Positions 16,219 through 25,800 of a stretch of 64,000 bases of DNA are shown one piece after another. The notes under the pieces are model-generated. The model was not told the origin of the DNA. It did not search any database and saw only the letters and a list, made by a program, of their open reading frames with translations. This DNA is from Aureispira anguillae (GTDB lineage: Bacteria > Bacteroidota > Bacteroidia > Chitinophagales > Saprospiraceae): positions 3,281,716 through 3,345,715 of the forward strand of contig NZ_AP026867.1 in the NCBI RefSeq assembly GCF_026000115.1, in the 5' to 3' direction. Within the stretch, counting starts at the first letter, position 1; the number at the start of each line of letters is the position of its first letter. The translations under genes were made by a program, and so were the position numbers.

Positions 16219-18252
16219 TCAAATCTTCCACAAACGCAACAAAGCGGTTTCTATAGCCAAAAAGATCAAGGCAATCACCAAGCACCATTTCCAGAGTGGT
16301 GTCCCTTTGCTTTGAGTTGCAATAATTTCTGTAAAATCAGTGCTATTGGTTCCTTCTATAATTGCTACATTGCTTCCCATCAAGTTGCCCAAATCTTCAA
16401 CATTATAAAAAGTAAGATAGGACTCCTTTCGGTCATAATTAAAGCCAAACTTATCCAAAACTTCATCCTTTTTGAGGTATAAATTATAGAAACCTGCTGC
16501 TTTAATTTGGTTATTTAACCCCAACATTACACGGCTTCCCATAGGGCGTTGTTCGGGAATAAATTCCCCTTGATTGCCTTGAAGTTTATAAACCAATTCA
16601 GAAGAAGAAGCTCTGTTGTCTGTTTCCAACACATCGTCTTTGCCAATAATATAAGCAACTTTGTCTTCTGTTGTTGCCGATAGTGCCATTTTATAAAGCA
16701 TTGGGACAAAGATTTCACCATTCTTAACAAAATCAGAATAATCCACTCCCAAAGGTGCAGCACAAAGGAATAGATGCCCTTTTCCTTGGGTATATTTTCC
16801 TACAAAAGTGCCCCCATCTCGGTATCTCAAAATGACTTCTTCGCCAGAAGTTGCTCGCTTAGCGATTTTATAATTGGCTTGCGTAACAGGCAGTTTAAGA
16901 TTGCTTCTTCTATCTTCAAATACATCGTTAAAAATAAACTCTTCGAAATTGATATAAGAAACCTTCCGTTCCCTTACATCCAAGCTACCATAAGCATTGG
17001 CATTAAACTGTCTAGTTAGGTTGTTATAATCGCTCAAGTTGGCTTCATGATGTGGAAAAAGAACCACATTCCCACCATTCATCGCATAATTTTTTAGTTC
17101 ACTAATCAAGCCAGAAGGAATTGATTTTAGTTCATCTAAAATAACCAAATCGTAATTAGGAAATTCGGTATAATTCAATTGCCCTGCGTTTTGGGAGGTT
17201 GCTTTAAAATAATCATTATCCAAAAACGTTGCTGCTACAAAACGATTGGGGGTGCCTTCGTGGATTTGTAAAATATCCACCTGTTCATCTACATTAAACG
17301 TAAAATAGTAATCGTTATCAAACTCAATTGGAAAATCCGTAATGGTCAATTTTGCTTCATGCCACCCCGTTCTCAAAACAGGAATATCAATGGTATCATA
17401 CACCGAAGTCTGAGCAGGAATGGTAAGGGTACCCACTGGACGAGTCTGATTGTCAATATACAAACTCATACGCACATTGGGAATTTCTCGATCACTTAGG
17501 TTTCGCACCTTAACCACCAATGGATTCGGCTGGTTCAAACTCTGCACAGGAGATTGAAACCATGCGGTATCTATAGCAACATTTTGATTTTGAACCGATT
17601 GCAACGGCACTAAATTCAAACTAATGGTTGTATCCTTATAAGGAGATAAATCTGTTATATTTTTCTGAAAATCAGAAACAATGTACAATTCTTTGTTTTT
17701 GTTCTTTCCTCCATTAACAGCCTGTTTTTGTCGAGCAAGCACCTTGGATAAATTACGCACATTATGGGTGATTTTTACTTCATTAATCCTTGTTAAAGCA
17801 TCCTCCTTACTCAATAAACGTTGATCTCTACCTTCAAAATCTGCCGTTAAAATCTGGATTCTATCGTCTACACTATAAGCCGAAACAATTTCCTCTACTC
17901 TAGTCCTAGCTTTTTCTAACAAGCGCACATCCTCACTCTCGGCAGCCATACTAAACGAATTATCAAAAAAGATGCTCACATCTTTATTTCCAGATTTCAC
18001 TTTCCCATTCTTGTTAGGAAGGTAAGGCATCGCAAAGGCAAAGACCAAAAAGGCCAATGTCAAAATACGTGCTATCAATACCAATAGGTGCTTTATCTTG
18101 GAACGAGCAGAAGTCTGTTCTTTTACCTCTTTTAGAAATTTAACATTGGTAAAATAAACTGTTTTAAACCTTCTAAAATGAAAGAGGTGAATGATAACAG
18201 GAATAGCTAGAGCCAACAAAGCCCACAAAAACCAAGGATATACAAAACTCAT
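16219..18252 (-). CDS. BatA-like protein: N-terminal double-transmembrane anchor with VWA domain
   Basis: A 677-residue membrane protein of the Bacteroidota double-anchor family. Two N-terminal helices (about 6-24 and 58-80) bracket the family motif FHFRRFKTVYFTNVKFL. A von Willebrand A domain begins near residue 90 with a variant metal site, FFDNSFSMAAES. A long periplasmic part contains Ig-like and class I glutamine-amidotransferase-like stretches (NYDLVILDELKSIP, GGNVVLFPHHEANL). A C-terminal helix near 652-677 closes the protein. BatA-type proteins are associated with aerotolerance loci and MoxR systems, but no moxR lies next to it here, so the role is inferred only at family level. Confidence 0.8.
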   Translation of the reverse strand: MSFVYPWFLWALLALAIPVIIHLFHFRRFKTVYFTNVKFLKEVKEQTSARSKIKHLLVLIARILTLAFLVFAFAMPYLPNKNGKVKSGNKDVSIFFDNSFSMAAESEDVRLLEKARTRVEEIVSAYSVDDRIQILTADFEGRDQRLLSKEDALTRINEVKITHNVRNLSKVLARQKQAVNGGKNKNKELYIVSDFQKNITDLSPYKDTTISLNLVPLQSVQNQNVAIDTAWFQSPVQSLNQPNPLVVKVRNLSDREIPNVRMSLYIDNQTRPVGTLTIPAQTSVYDTIDIPVLRTGWHEAKLTITDFPIEFDNDYYFTFNVDEQVDILQIHEGTPNRFVAATFLDNDYFKATSQNAGQLNYTEFPNYDLVILDELKSIPSGLISELKNYAMNGGNVVLFPHHEANLSDYNNLTRQFNANAYGSLDVRERKVSYINFEEFIFNDVFEDRRSNLKLPVTQANYKIAKRATSGEEVILRYRDGGTFVGKYTQGKGHLFLCAAPLGVDYSDFVKNGEIFVPMLYKMALSATTEDKVAYIIGKDDVLETDNRASSSELVYKLQGNQGEFIPEQRPMGSRVMLGLNNQIKAAGFYNLYLKKDEVLDKFGFNYDRKESYLTFYNVEDLGNLMGSNVAIIEGTNSTDFTEIIATQSKGTPLWKWCLVIALIFLAIETALLRLWKI

Positions 18253-18616
18253 TTAGTTATATTAATTTAGTACACGGTCCTTTAAGTAGTTTAGTGTTTT
18301 TACAGTAGATTTTGATTGCTGTAGAAGCGACTCAGAACTTGACAGTCTTAGCCATTTGAGTAAGCCCCAAACAGCAACAACAGACAAAAGTTACTCTTAA
18401 AAAGATTAAATAATTTAGAGAAACAGTGTATTTATGTAGTTGGTTGTTTTTTGGCTTTATCAACAAAAATATTCACACAGCCATTTAATTATCAATTATT
18501 TACCTCAAAAAAGTTCAAATTACATCTTTCCCTTTATGTGATAAGCTATAATTGAATCAACTAAAATAAGCTAGGAAAAAGGCTACACCAACATTTCTAG
18601 GAGCATTAAGAAATAT
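18253..18616. other. Intergenic stretch without a recognised gene
   Basis: About 360 bp between the ruvX terminator and the BatA-like start. I see no open frame of useful length, no tRNA-like structure and no strong repeat. It presumably carries the promoter of the leftward BatA-like gene, but no clear TAnnTTTG box is placed correctly. Confidence 0.4.
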
Positions 18617-18656
18617 TTAAGTAACAAAGCAGAATCTGTTTTGCTTTGTTACTTAA
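18617..18656 (-). terminator. 15-bp hairpin terminator after ruvX
   Basis: TTAAGTAACAAAGCA (18617-18631) and its exact reverse complement (18642-18656) form a stem with a 10-nt loop, 10 bp beyond the ruvX stop. It most likely ends the nhaD-ruvX transcript. Confidence 0.65.
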
Positions 18657-18665
18657 GTCATCTTA

Positions 18666-19076
18666 CTAAAAGAACCCCATGTATTCTTGAAGAATAAGGC
18701 AAGCACTAATTTGATCGACCAAGCCCTTGTCTTGCCTGTCCTTTTTCTTTTTAACTGTTTTTTGAATCACATCTTCTGCCATTTTTGAGGTAAAAGCCTC
18801 ATCTTGGCGTTCAATCTTAATGGCTGGGTATACCTTTTTAAACCGCTTAATAAAGCCCTTTATATGCCCTTCTAAATAGGTTGGGCTTCCATCTTTATGT
18901 TTGGGCTCACCAATAACAATGCATTCTACGTCCTCTGTCTTCAAGTAATTTTCAAAAAAAGCCAACAGTTGAGCAGTTGCAATGGTATCGAGTGGGCTTG
19001 CAATGATCTGTAAAGGGTCTGTTGTTGCCAAGCCCACTCGTTTTATACCATAGTCTATGGCCATTATTCTAGCCAT
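18666..19076 (-). CDS. ruvX: Holliday-junction resolvase-like nuclease YqgF/RuvX
   Basis: A 136-residue protein with the YqgF RNase H-like fold: catalytic-site MAIDYGIKRVGLA at the N-terminus (Asp8), VIGEPKHKDGS in the middle, DEAFTSKMAE, and a C-terminal LVDQISACLILQEYM with the last acidic residue. YqgF family members act in pre-16S rRNA 5' processing and have been proposed as resolvases. Length is standard. It starts 2 bp after the nhaD stop, indicating co-transcription. Confidence 0.92.
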   Translation of the reverse strand: MARIMAIDYGIKRVGLATTDPLQIIASPLDTIATAQLLAFFENYLKTEDVECIVIGEPKHKDGSPTYLEGHIKGFIKRFKKVYPAIKIERQDEAFTSKMAEDVIQKTVKKKKDRQDKGLVDQISACLILQEYMGFF

Positions 19077-19078
19077 AC

Positions 19079-20515
19079 TTAACCGATTGTTTTAATTAAG
19101 TCTGTTCCTGTATTTAAAATTGGGTCAGCAGCTGAAACGTCTCCATTCAAAACAGGATATAACAATAAAAATACGATTGCTCCTGCCACAAAACCAATAA
19201 AAGCCAACCAAGCAATATGTTTAACATACCACATAAAGTCAATTTTTTCCATTCCCATTGCCGCTACTCCCGCAGCAGAACCAATAATTAACATAGATCC
19301 TCCTGTACCAGCAGAGTAAGCTAAGAAATGCCACAATTTATCATCAATCCCCTCTGTATACATTCCCATAGCTGCTGCTACCAAAGGCACATTATCAATC
19401 AAAGCAGAACCTAAACCTAAAACAGCAATTACAATATCTCGATTTGGAATCGTATTGTCCATATATACTGCCAAAGATTTTAGTGTTCCCATTGATTCTA
19501 AAGAAGCCACTGCCATCAAAATTCCTAGAAAAAATAAAATACTAGACATCTCGATTCTAGACAAGGCATTATGAGCAGAGTAATGGTGTTTGTCTTCAAA
19601 ATCTTCGTCAGGGTGTAAATATTCTGAGATCAACCATACCATTCCCAAAGAAAGCATCATGCCTACATAAGGAGGTAAATGGGTAATTACTTTAAATATT
19701 GGAACAAAAATTAACCCTGTTAATCCTGCTACCAACATAACGGTACTTCCTACTACCTTTTTGGAATCTGTATTAGTTTCACGGCTAGATTCAGGTATTG
19801 TAATTGCTCCTTTCATGTACGACATTCTAGACATAAAAAAGGTAGGTACAACTGCACAAACAATAGATGGTATCAAAATATTAACAATCAAACCACTCGT
19901 AGATACATTATCGTTAATCCACAACATTGTTGTTGTCACATCTCCAATTGGTGACCAAGCTCCCCCTGCGTTTGCAGCAATAACTGCCAAACCTATAAAA
20001 TAAATTCTTTCTTCTTTTACAGGAACTAGTTTTCTCAATAAAGAAACCAATACGATGGTACAAGCTAAGTTATCTAAGGTAGCCGATAGAAAAAAGGCTA
20101 AAGGAGTAATCAACCAAAGCATGGTTGATTTTTGAGTTGTTTTGATTCGATCAGTTATAGCAGAAAAGCCTTTGTGCAAATCAATCAACTCTACAATTGT
20201 CATTGCTCCTATTAAAAAGATAAGGATTTCTGCCGTCTTCCCAATATGGTGCAACAAAGTAGGTCCTAATTCATCTTTGTAATAATCGTGTGCAGCTCCA
20301 TGTGCAATGTGCCCTTCGGGAAGTGGTATATGCCCCAAAGATACTAATGCCCAACAAACTGCGGCCATTATCAATGCAGGAACCGTTTTGTCAAGTTTTA
20401 AGGGGTGTTCAAAAACTATTGCTAAATAGCCAATGATAAAAGTAAGAATTACTGCTGTTAGCATTTTTTGTAAGATTAGAAGGTTATCAGTATTAATCGA
20501 CATTCGACGAAACAC
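19079..20515 (-). CDS. nhaD: NhaD-type Na+/H+ antiporter
   Basis: A 478-residue inner-membrane transporter with about twelve hydrophobic segments. The pattern matches the NhaD family of the ion-transporter superfamily: ATLDNLACTIVLVSLLRKLVP, NAGGAWSPIGDVTTTMLW, LGSALIDNVPLVAAAMG, and a Gly-rich AYSAGTGGSMLIIGSAAG near the C-terminus. NhaD exchanges sodium for protons and is common in marine and halotolerant bacteria, where it supports salt and pH homeostasis. Translation may start at the first Met or four codons later at MSINTD. It leads a two-gene operon with ruvX. Confidence 0.9.
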   Translation of the reverse strand: MFRRMSINTDNLLILQKMLTAVILTFIIGYLAIVFEHPLKLDKTVPALIMAAVCWALVSLGHIPLPEGHIAHGAAHDYYKDELGPTLLHHIGKTAEILIFLIGAMTIVELIDLHKGFSAITDRIKTTQKSTMLWLITPLAFFLSATLDNLACTIVLVSLLRKLVPVKEERIYFIGLAVIAANAGGAWSPIGDVTTTMLWINDNVSTSGLIVNILIPSIVCAVVPTFFMSRMSYMKGAITIPESSRETNTDSKKVVGSTVMLVAGLTGLIFVPIFKVITHLPPYVGMMLSLGMVWLISEYLHPDEDFEDKHHYSAHNALSRIEMSSILFFLGILMAVASLESMGTLKSLAVYMDNTIPNRDIVIAVLGLGSALIDNVPLVAAAMGMYTEGIDDKLWHFLAYSAGTGGSMLIIGSAAGVAAMGMEKIDFMWYVKHIAWLAFIGFVAGAIVFLLLYPVLNGDVSAADPILNTGTDLIKTIG

Positions 20516-20529
20516 TACTCTATAGGAAA

Positions 20530-20570
20530 CCTAAACAGAGCTGGCGACCTCACGAACGATAAGCTTGTAT
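20530..20570. repeat. Degenerate intergenic repeat, copy related to 41056-41095
   Basis: The stretch with CTAAACAGAGCTGGCG followed by CTCACG resembles the reverse complement of the stretch at 41060-41090, which reads CTAAACAGAGCTTGCG then CTCACG. It lies upstream of nhaD. Non-coding; origin unknown. Confidence 0.4.
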
Positions 20571-20741
20571 AAAAACGTGCTAAAATTACACAAATTGACG
20601 GGTTTAGCAAACAACTGAAACACTTTTTTGAAGCTACTTTATCAAAGCTAGTTTATTCGTTCTATAGCAGTGCAGCTACCCACTAAGGCGAAATGCAGTA
20701 AATCTATGAAGTATTGCTTACCAAACAGCCCATAATACAAT

Positions 20742-20780
20742 AAAAAGGGCTAACCCTTCCTTCGAAAGATTAGCCTTTTA
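20742..20780 (-). terminator. Hairpin terminator after DUF4412-like gene
   Basis: On the minus strand an AAAAGGCTAA arm pairs with TTAGCCCTTTT around a loop of about 16 nt, and the descending arm ends in a T-run. It starts about 20 bp past the stop at 20802, a typical placement for an intrinsic terminator. Confidence 0.65.
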
Positions 20781-20801
20781 GCCTTATATTTGTTAGCAAA
20801 C

Positions 20802-21404
20802 TTATTTAAAATAAGAATCCGACAAAGTTGTTCTTGTTACTTTTTTGAGGGTTGTTTTAGTCAATACATTGCCATTTTTGTCCTTAGTAACGCTACTTAA
20901 AGGAAAGCCTTCTTGTCCTAATTCCGCCAAAGCACAGAGCCCATAATCAGATTTAAAAAATTCTTTGTATTCCGAAAAATTAATTTTCACATCTGTTGTT
21001 ATCTCAACATCCGCCACAATTTCTGCAGTAGAGATTTCCCAATGTTGAACCGAACTAAAATCCTTGTGTTTAACAGTTCCCTTATTTTGAAGCTTGGCTC
21101 CTTCCATAGAAAACCCAATTGGTGAAGTAATATCACTCGCAGGAATGACTCTCTTAGTATTTCCACTAATCATCAACATAGAATTGGTACTTTTTTGAGG
21201 CACACACCTCATTTGCACCTCTCCTCTACTCGATGCTGAGGATAGTTCATAGGCGATTTTGTCACCTTTGATGTACCATTTTAGATCGTATTCTAACCCA
21301 TTAGATGTTACCTGATGCATCTCTATTATTCCTTCAAAAGTTTGTGCCCAAACAACCGTTGAAGAAGCCAAGAAAACAATTAATAGTAGAGTTATTTTAT
21401 TCAT
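20802..21404 (-). CDS. Secreted DUF4412-like protein
   Basis: A 200-residue protein with a signal peptide (MNKITLLLIVFLASSTVVWAQ) followed directly by TFEGIIEMHQV, the usual opening of DUF4412-type periplasmic proteins. A WYIKGDKIAYEL strand pair and a later SGNTKRVIP segment follow. Family proteins are small beta-rich periplasmic or outer-membrane-associated proteins of unknown function. It appears to be a single-gene unit with its own terminator. Confident on export, moderate on family. Confidence 0.7.
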   Translation of the reverse strand: MNKITLLLIVFLASSTVVWAQTFEGIIEMHQVTSNGLEYDLKWYIKGDKIAYELSSASSRGEVQMRCVPQKSTNSMLMISGNTKRVIPASDITSPIGFSMEGAKLQNKGTVKHKDFSSVQHWEISTAEIVADVEITTDVKINFSEYKEFFKSDYGLCALAELGQEGFPLSSVTKDKNGNVLTKTTLKKVTRTTLSDSYFK

Positions 21405-21660
21405 ATTGTATGTGTATTATTATGAGTAGAGTCCATAATTTAATAATACGTCAAAGAATCTGCCAATATAGTATTACTGACAATATTTAACGCTTTGAAT
21501 CTGCTTTTAAGAAAATTTAAATAAGAGGGTCAATTCTTGTGCCTAAAACTAGGTTTGCTGAACTATTTGCTTGAATAGTTCATTGTTTTTGCTTCTTTAG
21601 TTGCTTTGTGGGTTTATTTTTTTTCTTCTTTGATGCTCCAAGGCATCTATTATTTTAGTT
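21405..21660. other. Intergenic stretch without a recognised gene
   Basis: Spacer between two leftward genes, T-rich on the plus strand, with no open frame beginning with a credible start. I see no RNA gene. The promoter of the DUF4412-like gene must lie here, but no convincing -7 box was found. Confidence 0.35.
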
Positions 21661-21695
21661 TGAGTAAAAGAGCAGGTCTAATGCCCTTTTACTCA
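21661..21695 (-). terminator. Hairpin after the glycine-rich secreted protein gene
   Basis: TGAGTAAAAGAGCA (21661-21674) pairs with TGCCCTTTTACTCA (21682-21695) with one mismatch and a 7-nt loop, about 60 bp past the stop at 21754. No T-run follows on the minus strand. Confidence 0.5.
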
Positions 21696-21753
21696 ATTGG
21701 ACTGTTAATATAAAAAAAACAATCTAATTAACGTCTATTCCGCTTTAGTGAAT

Positions 21754-23199
21754 TTAGTTGCCAATCATTCCTTTTATATTGGTGGTTTGATAATTACCAT
21801 CAATAGGACCAATAAGAAGGTTGTTATTGCGCTTGATTGCATGACCAGCAGCTCCTCCATCAGGAAATACAGTTAATGGTGGATCAGGGAAATTTTGATT
21901 AAAGATGCTCACATTCCCAACAAAAGGAATATTAATGGTTACATCCAAATTAAAGCTCAAACTTCCTTCTTGCCCAGGCAAACCATATCCACCGCCATTC
22001 CCACCAAATACAGCAGGAGTAATGGTAAATTGTGCTACCGTCACTTGAAAAGAAATTGGCGTTGTTAACACTCCCCCATTTCCAGGCAATGCAAGCATAC
22101 CACCACTCGCAGCAGTTCCTGCTTCATAATAACCAAATCCTGTACCAAGATTTCCACCTTCGCCCAATTGAGCGCCACCGCCTCCGCCAGCACCAATTCC
22201 TAAATTAAAATTACCAATTGGTTGAGGGATCGGAATTGTAGCTAAAAAGCCTACAGATCCACCACCACCACCGCCGCCATAAATACGACCAGTGTTCACC
22301 AAATGAGTATGCGTTGTCAAATGCATGGCATGAGTTCCTGGCGCACCTTCTCCAGTTTGTCCTTGCAAACCAGCACCAACTCCTCCTTTACCACCATGAG
22401 CCAATAAAAATCCTTCGTTCCAAATTCCAACTCTAGACTGTGCATGTAAGTTACCAGAAGTATAAACAGGAGCGCCAGAAGTATCATTTGTCATTTCCAG
22501 CCCTGGCGGAATCCGCAACACAACACAAACAGGCGTAGAAGTAGGTAGATTATTAACCGCCTGTAAGTCATAATTTACAGTAGGTGCAATTAAATCAATT
22601 TCTATACAAGGATCAATTGTTACCACATAAACTTGGCTTTTTATTGTTCCGTCACAAGCAGCTTGTACGACAATAGGATAAGTTCCTGCTGGAGCAAAAA
22701 TATCTGCTGTAACAGTTAGGTTAACCGTATCCGTTCCAGTAACCACTGCACGGTCAATAGAAGCTGTAATTCCTTGTGGTAAATTAGCAATCACATAAAC
22801 ACCTACCGAAGAAAGTCCATTCGTTTGGTTGATAAAAAGACGGGTAGAATCGCTATTCCCCATAATTCGATCAATATTCCCATTTTGATTCTCTATCGAA
22901 AAATCAAATAGGCAATCGTCACAGCTTTCTTGCCAAACAGGCAACCAGCACCTTCCTGTATAATATTGTACCGTGCTATCTTCGCTATTAAAAATGGTTA
23001 ATCCAGGTTTGGGACTATAAATGTTATCTCGTTGTGCTGTTGTCATTCGTGGAGGCAAAAAACCCCTATCAGTAGACTCCAAATGCAAGATCGCTGAAGT
23101 ATCTGGTTGAAGAATATTGATCCCTACTTGTGCCTCTAAAAAAGCACCACTACAAAGAAAACAAACCACGAGAAGAAAAATCTTATTTAATAATTTCAT
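21754..23199 (-). CDS. Secreted glycine-rich protein with tail-fibre-like N-terminal region
   Basis: A 481-residue exported protein with a signal peptide (about 1-23, ending LEAQ). The first mature segment, VGINILQPDTSAILHLES then GFLPPRMT and YYTGRCWLPV, is an N-terminal module that in Bacteroidota precedes tail-fibre-like or adhesin domains. Residues 85-210 look Ig-like. From about 265 the protein becomes very Gly-rich, with two poly-Gly runs (GRIYGGGGGGGS near 306 and GAGGGGGAQLG shortly after) separated by Pro/Ile-rich loops. This pattern resembles polyglycine-sandwich receptor-binding tips of phage adhesins. No T9SS sorting domain is seen. Function is inferred as surface binding, with low certainty. 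Confidence 0.6.
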   Translation of the reverse strand: MKLLNKIFLLVVCFLCSGAFLEAQVGINILQPDTSAILHLESTDRGFLPPRMTTAQRDNIYSPKPGLTIFNSEDSTVQYYTGRCWLPVWQESCDDCLFDFSIENQNGNIDRIMGNSDSTRLFINQTNGLSSVGVYVIANLPQGITASIDRAVVTGTDTVNLTVTADIFAPAGTYPIVVQAACDGTIKSQVYVVTIDPCIEIDLIAPTVNYDLQAVNNLPTSTPVCVVLRIPPGLEMTNDTSGAPVYTSGNLHAQSRVGIWNEGFLLAHGGKGGVGAGLQGQTGEGAPGTHAMHLTTHTHLVNTGRIYGGGGGGGSVGFLATIPIPQPIGNFNLGIGAGGGGGAQLGEGGNLGTGFGYYEAGTAASGGMLALPGNGGVLTTPISFQVTVAQFTITPAVFGGNGGGYGLPGQEGSLSFNLDVTINIPFVGNVSIFNQNFPDPPLTVFPDGGAAGHAIKRNNNLLIGPIDGNYQTTNIKGMIGN

Positions 23200-23443
23200 T
23201 TAAGCTTCTGTGTTATTTTTTTTATCTAAAATTGTATAATTGAAATTGTTTAAGCACTAAAAACCAGCAAGGCTAAAGTAAATTTTTAAACAACGTCATT
23301 GAATCGGTATTTTAAAAGGAAATTGTGCAACAAAATTGTACTTTTTGACGCATCAAAACAGTTCTGGCATACCAATACACGGTTGAGTAAATATATTAAC
23401 TTTTTTTTAAGAAAAAAACCTAAAATCATTTAAATTCAAAACA

Positions 23444-24610
23444 ATGAAGGATTGGTCACAAATTTTAACGCATACAGGAGAACATAAAGAAGAATATTAC
23501 AATGCCATTGTTCCTCCTATTATACAATCTTCTAATTTTGCTTTTCCTTCTATTGCTGCATTTCGAGCAGGTTTTAAAGATGAGCTAGACAGCAGCTTAT
23601 ACACTCGTGGAAACAATCCCACTGTTCGTATTTTGCGCCAAAAATTAGCCGCAATGGAGGGCAGTGAAGATGCGCTAGTCTTCTCTAGTGGTGCAGCTGC
23701 TATTGCAGCAGCAGTGATTGCCAATGTTGCCGCAGGCGATCACATTATTTGTGTCCAAAAACCTTATAGCTGGACGGCGAAACTCATTGGTAATTTCTTG
23801 CAACGCTTTGGAGTTGAACACAGCTTTGTTGATGGTCGAAGTATAAAAAATATAGAGGCTGAAATTCGTCCGAACACCACTGTAATGATGTTAGAAAGTC
23901 CCAACTCCCTTACCTTTGAACTTCAAGACCTAAAAGCTTGTGCAGCATTAGCTCAACAGCATCAGATTACGACCATTATAGACAATAGCTATTGCAGCCC
24001 CTATTATCAAAATCCCATTGAATATGGTATTGACATCGTTGTCCACTCTGGCACCAAATACCTAGGAGGGCATAGTGATGTTGTTTTTGGGGTTGTTTGC
24101 TCAAGTCAGTCTATGATTAAGAAAATCTTTGCGTCAGAATATATGACATTAGGGGCTTGTATTTCTCCCAATGATGCTTGGTTGGTAATTAGGGGCTTGC
24201 GTACACTTCCCATTCGCTTAGAGAAGATTAGCCAAACCACTCAAACCGTTATACAATATCTAAAAAAGCATCCCAAAGTAGATTATGTTTGCTACCCCTT
24301 GGATGAAGATTTTCCTCAATACGAATTAGCAAAAGAGCAAATGCGTGGTGCAGGGGGTCTATTTTCTGTCAACTTCAAAGCCAATAGCATAGAACAAATG
24401 GAGCGTTTTTGTGATTCATTAACAGATTTTTTCCAATTGGCCGTTTCTTGGGGAGGGCATGAAGCCTTACAAATTCCAACTTGTGTCTTCTATAATTTAC
24501 ATCCTAATGAAGTTCCTCCGCTCCCATTTACCTTTGTTCGTTATTATATAGGTTTGGAAGAAGCTGATTATTTGATTGACAAATTTGAACGAGCACTCGC
24601 TTTACTGTAA
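23444..24610 (+). CDS. Cys/Met metabolism PLP-dependent enzyme (trans-sulfuration family)
   Basis: A 388-residue cytosolic enzyme of the cystathionine gamma-synthase/gamma-lyase/methionine gamma-lyase family. Visible signatures are YTRGNNPTV (Tyr53 and Arg55, phosphate-binding from the neighbouring subunit), SSGAAAI near 81, the cofactor Asp180 in TTIIDNSYCSP, and the PLP lysine Lys205 in HSGTKYLGGHSD. A RGLRTLPIRLE segment completes the family pattern. The exact reaction (lyase or synthase) cannot be set from sequence alone; no sulfur-metabolism neighbours help. It is divergent from the glycine-rich secreted gene, with a 244-bp shared upstream region. Confidence 0.88.
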   Translation: MKDWSQILTHTGEHKEEYYNAIVPPIIQSSNFAFPSIAAFRAGFKDELDSSLYTRGNNPTVRILRQKLAAMEGSEDALVFSSGAAAIAAAVIANVAAGDHIICVQKPYSWTAKLIGNFLQRFGVEHSFVDGRSIKNIEAEIRPNTTVMMLESPNSLTFELQDLKACAALAQQHQITTIIDNSYCSPYYQNPIEYGIDIVVHSGTKYLGGHSDVVFGVVCSSQSMIKKIFASEYMTLGACISPNDAWLVIRGLRTLPIRLEKISQTTQTVIQYLKKHPKVDYVCYPLDEDFPQYELAKEQMRGAGGLFSVNFKANSIEQMERFCDSLTDFFQLAVSWGGHEALQIPTCVFYNLHPNEVPPLPFTFVRYYIGLEEADYLIDKFERALALL

Positions 24611-24752
24611 GCACTTTTATTGGGCAAGTTAGACAGAGATGGGTTTGGGTTGATGATAAGTAAGAACAAATTATAATTTGTAAATCTCCTCTTAATTTAG
24701 TATTTTGTAAATAGGTAGATCATCTTCTAATGCATCATCAACTATCATCCTT

Positions 24753-25796
24753 ATGTGGAAAGATTTAAAATACTTATTCGCTTACATTATTCCTGCGATT
24801 GTCATCCATGCTCTTTATTATAGAGGAATTTGGTCCTATAATGGCGTCACAGTCTCTTTTGTCCTAATTCCTCTTCTCGAAGCCTTTTTTCCAGGCAACA
24901 GTAATAATTTAACCACATCAGAAGAACAAACGCAAGCCAGTAAGTTCTTTTTTACGCTTTTACTTTATCTAAATGTCCCTATCCTTTTGGGCATTAGTTA
25001 TTGGTATTTTTATAGCATTGCCAATCTTCCGTTAGCCACTTATGAAATGGTTGGACTAACGTTAACGGTAGGCATCTATTTGGGAGGGGTTGGTATTAAT
25101 GTAGCGCACGAATTAGGGCATCGCAATCAATTATTGCCTCAGCTCCTTTCCAAAATTTTATTGATCCCTAACCTCTATATGCATTTTGCTATTGAACACA
25201 ATCACGGTCACCATGTACACATTGCCACGCCTCAAGACCCTGCAAGTTCCCGCTTTAATGAGACCATTTATGCCTTTTATATTCGTTCTGTTGTTTATAG
25301 TTATCTTTCTGCTTGGAAAATTGAAGCAAAACGGCTACAAAAAGAAAACAAAACGCCCTTTAGCATTTACAATCAAATGATTCATTTTCAGTTGATACAA
25401 ATAGGATATTTAACATTCCTTGTGTTTCTTTTTGATTGGGCTATTCTCCCTTTTGCTCTCCTTGCTGCAATTTTGGGCTTTCTAATGTTAGAAACCGTTA
25501 ATTATATTGAGCATTATGGTTTACAACGTCGCCAATTAGAGTCTGGACGTTATGAAGCTGTGCAACCTTGGCATTCTTGGAATTGCAACCATGACATTGG
25601 TCGGATTCTACTCTATGAATTAACTCGGCACTCTGATCATCATTACAAATCGAATCGCCAATATCAAATTTTGCGACACTTCGAAAAAGCCCCCTTATTG
25701 CCTTGGGGCTACCCCACCTCTATGCTAATTGCCATGATTCCTCCCTTATGGTTCTATTTAATGAATCCTAGAGTAATAAAAATGAACCATGTATAA
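24753..25796 (+). CDS. AlkB-type alkane/fatty-acyl hydroxylase (alkane 1-monooxygenase family)
   Basis: A 347-residue integral-membrane non-haem diiron enzyme. All four signature motifs are present in order: HELGHRNQ near residue 118, EHNHGHHVHIATPQDPASS near 148, NYIEHYGLQRRQ near 250, and RHSDHHYKSNRQYQ near 292. These supply the eight or more His ligands of the diiron site and the AlkB-specific NYxEHYGL box. Several hydrophobic helices lie between and before them. AlkB hydroxylates terminal methyl groups using oxygen with rubredoxin as electron donor; no rubredoxin gene is next to it. Medium-chain alkane or fatty-acid substrates are likely but not shown. Confidence 0.9.
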   Translation: MWKDLKYLFAYIIPAIVIHALYYRGIWSYNGVTVSFVLIPLLEAFFPGNSNNLTTSEEQTQASKFFFTLLLYLNVPILLGISYWYFYSIANLPLATYEMVGLTLTVGIYLGGVGINVAHELGHRNQLLPQLLSKILLIPNLYMHFAIEHNHGHHVHIATPQDPASSRFNETIYAFYIRSVVYSYLSAWKIEAKRLQKENKTPFSIYNQMIHFQLIQIGYLTFLVFLFDWAILPFALLAAILGFLMLETVNYIEHYGLQRRQLESGRYEAVQPWHSWNCNHDIGRILLYELTRHSDHHYKSNRQYQILRHFEKAPLLPWGYPTSMLIAMIPPLWFYLMNPRVIKMNHV

Positions 25797-25800
25797 ACGA

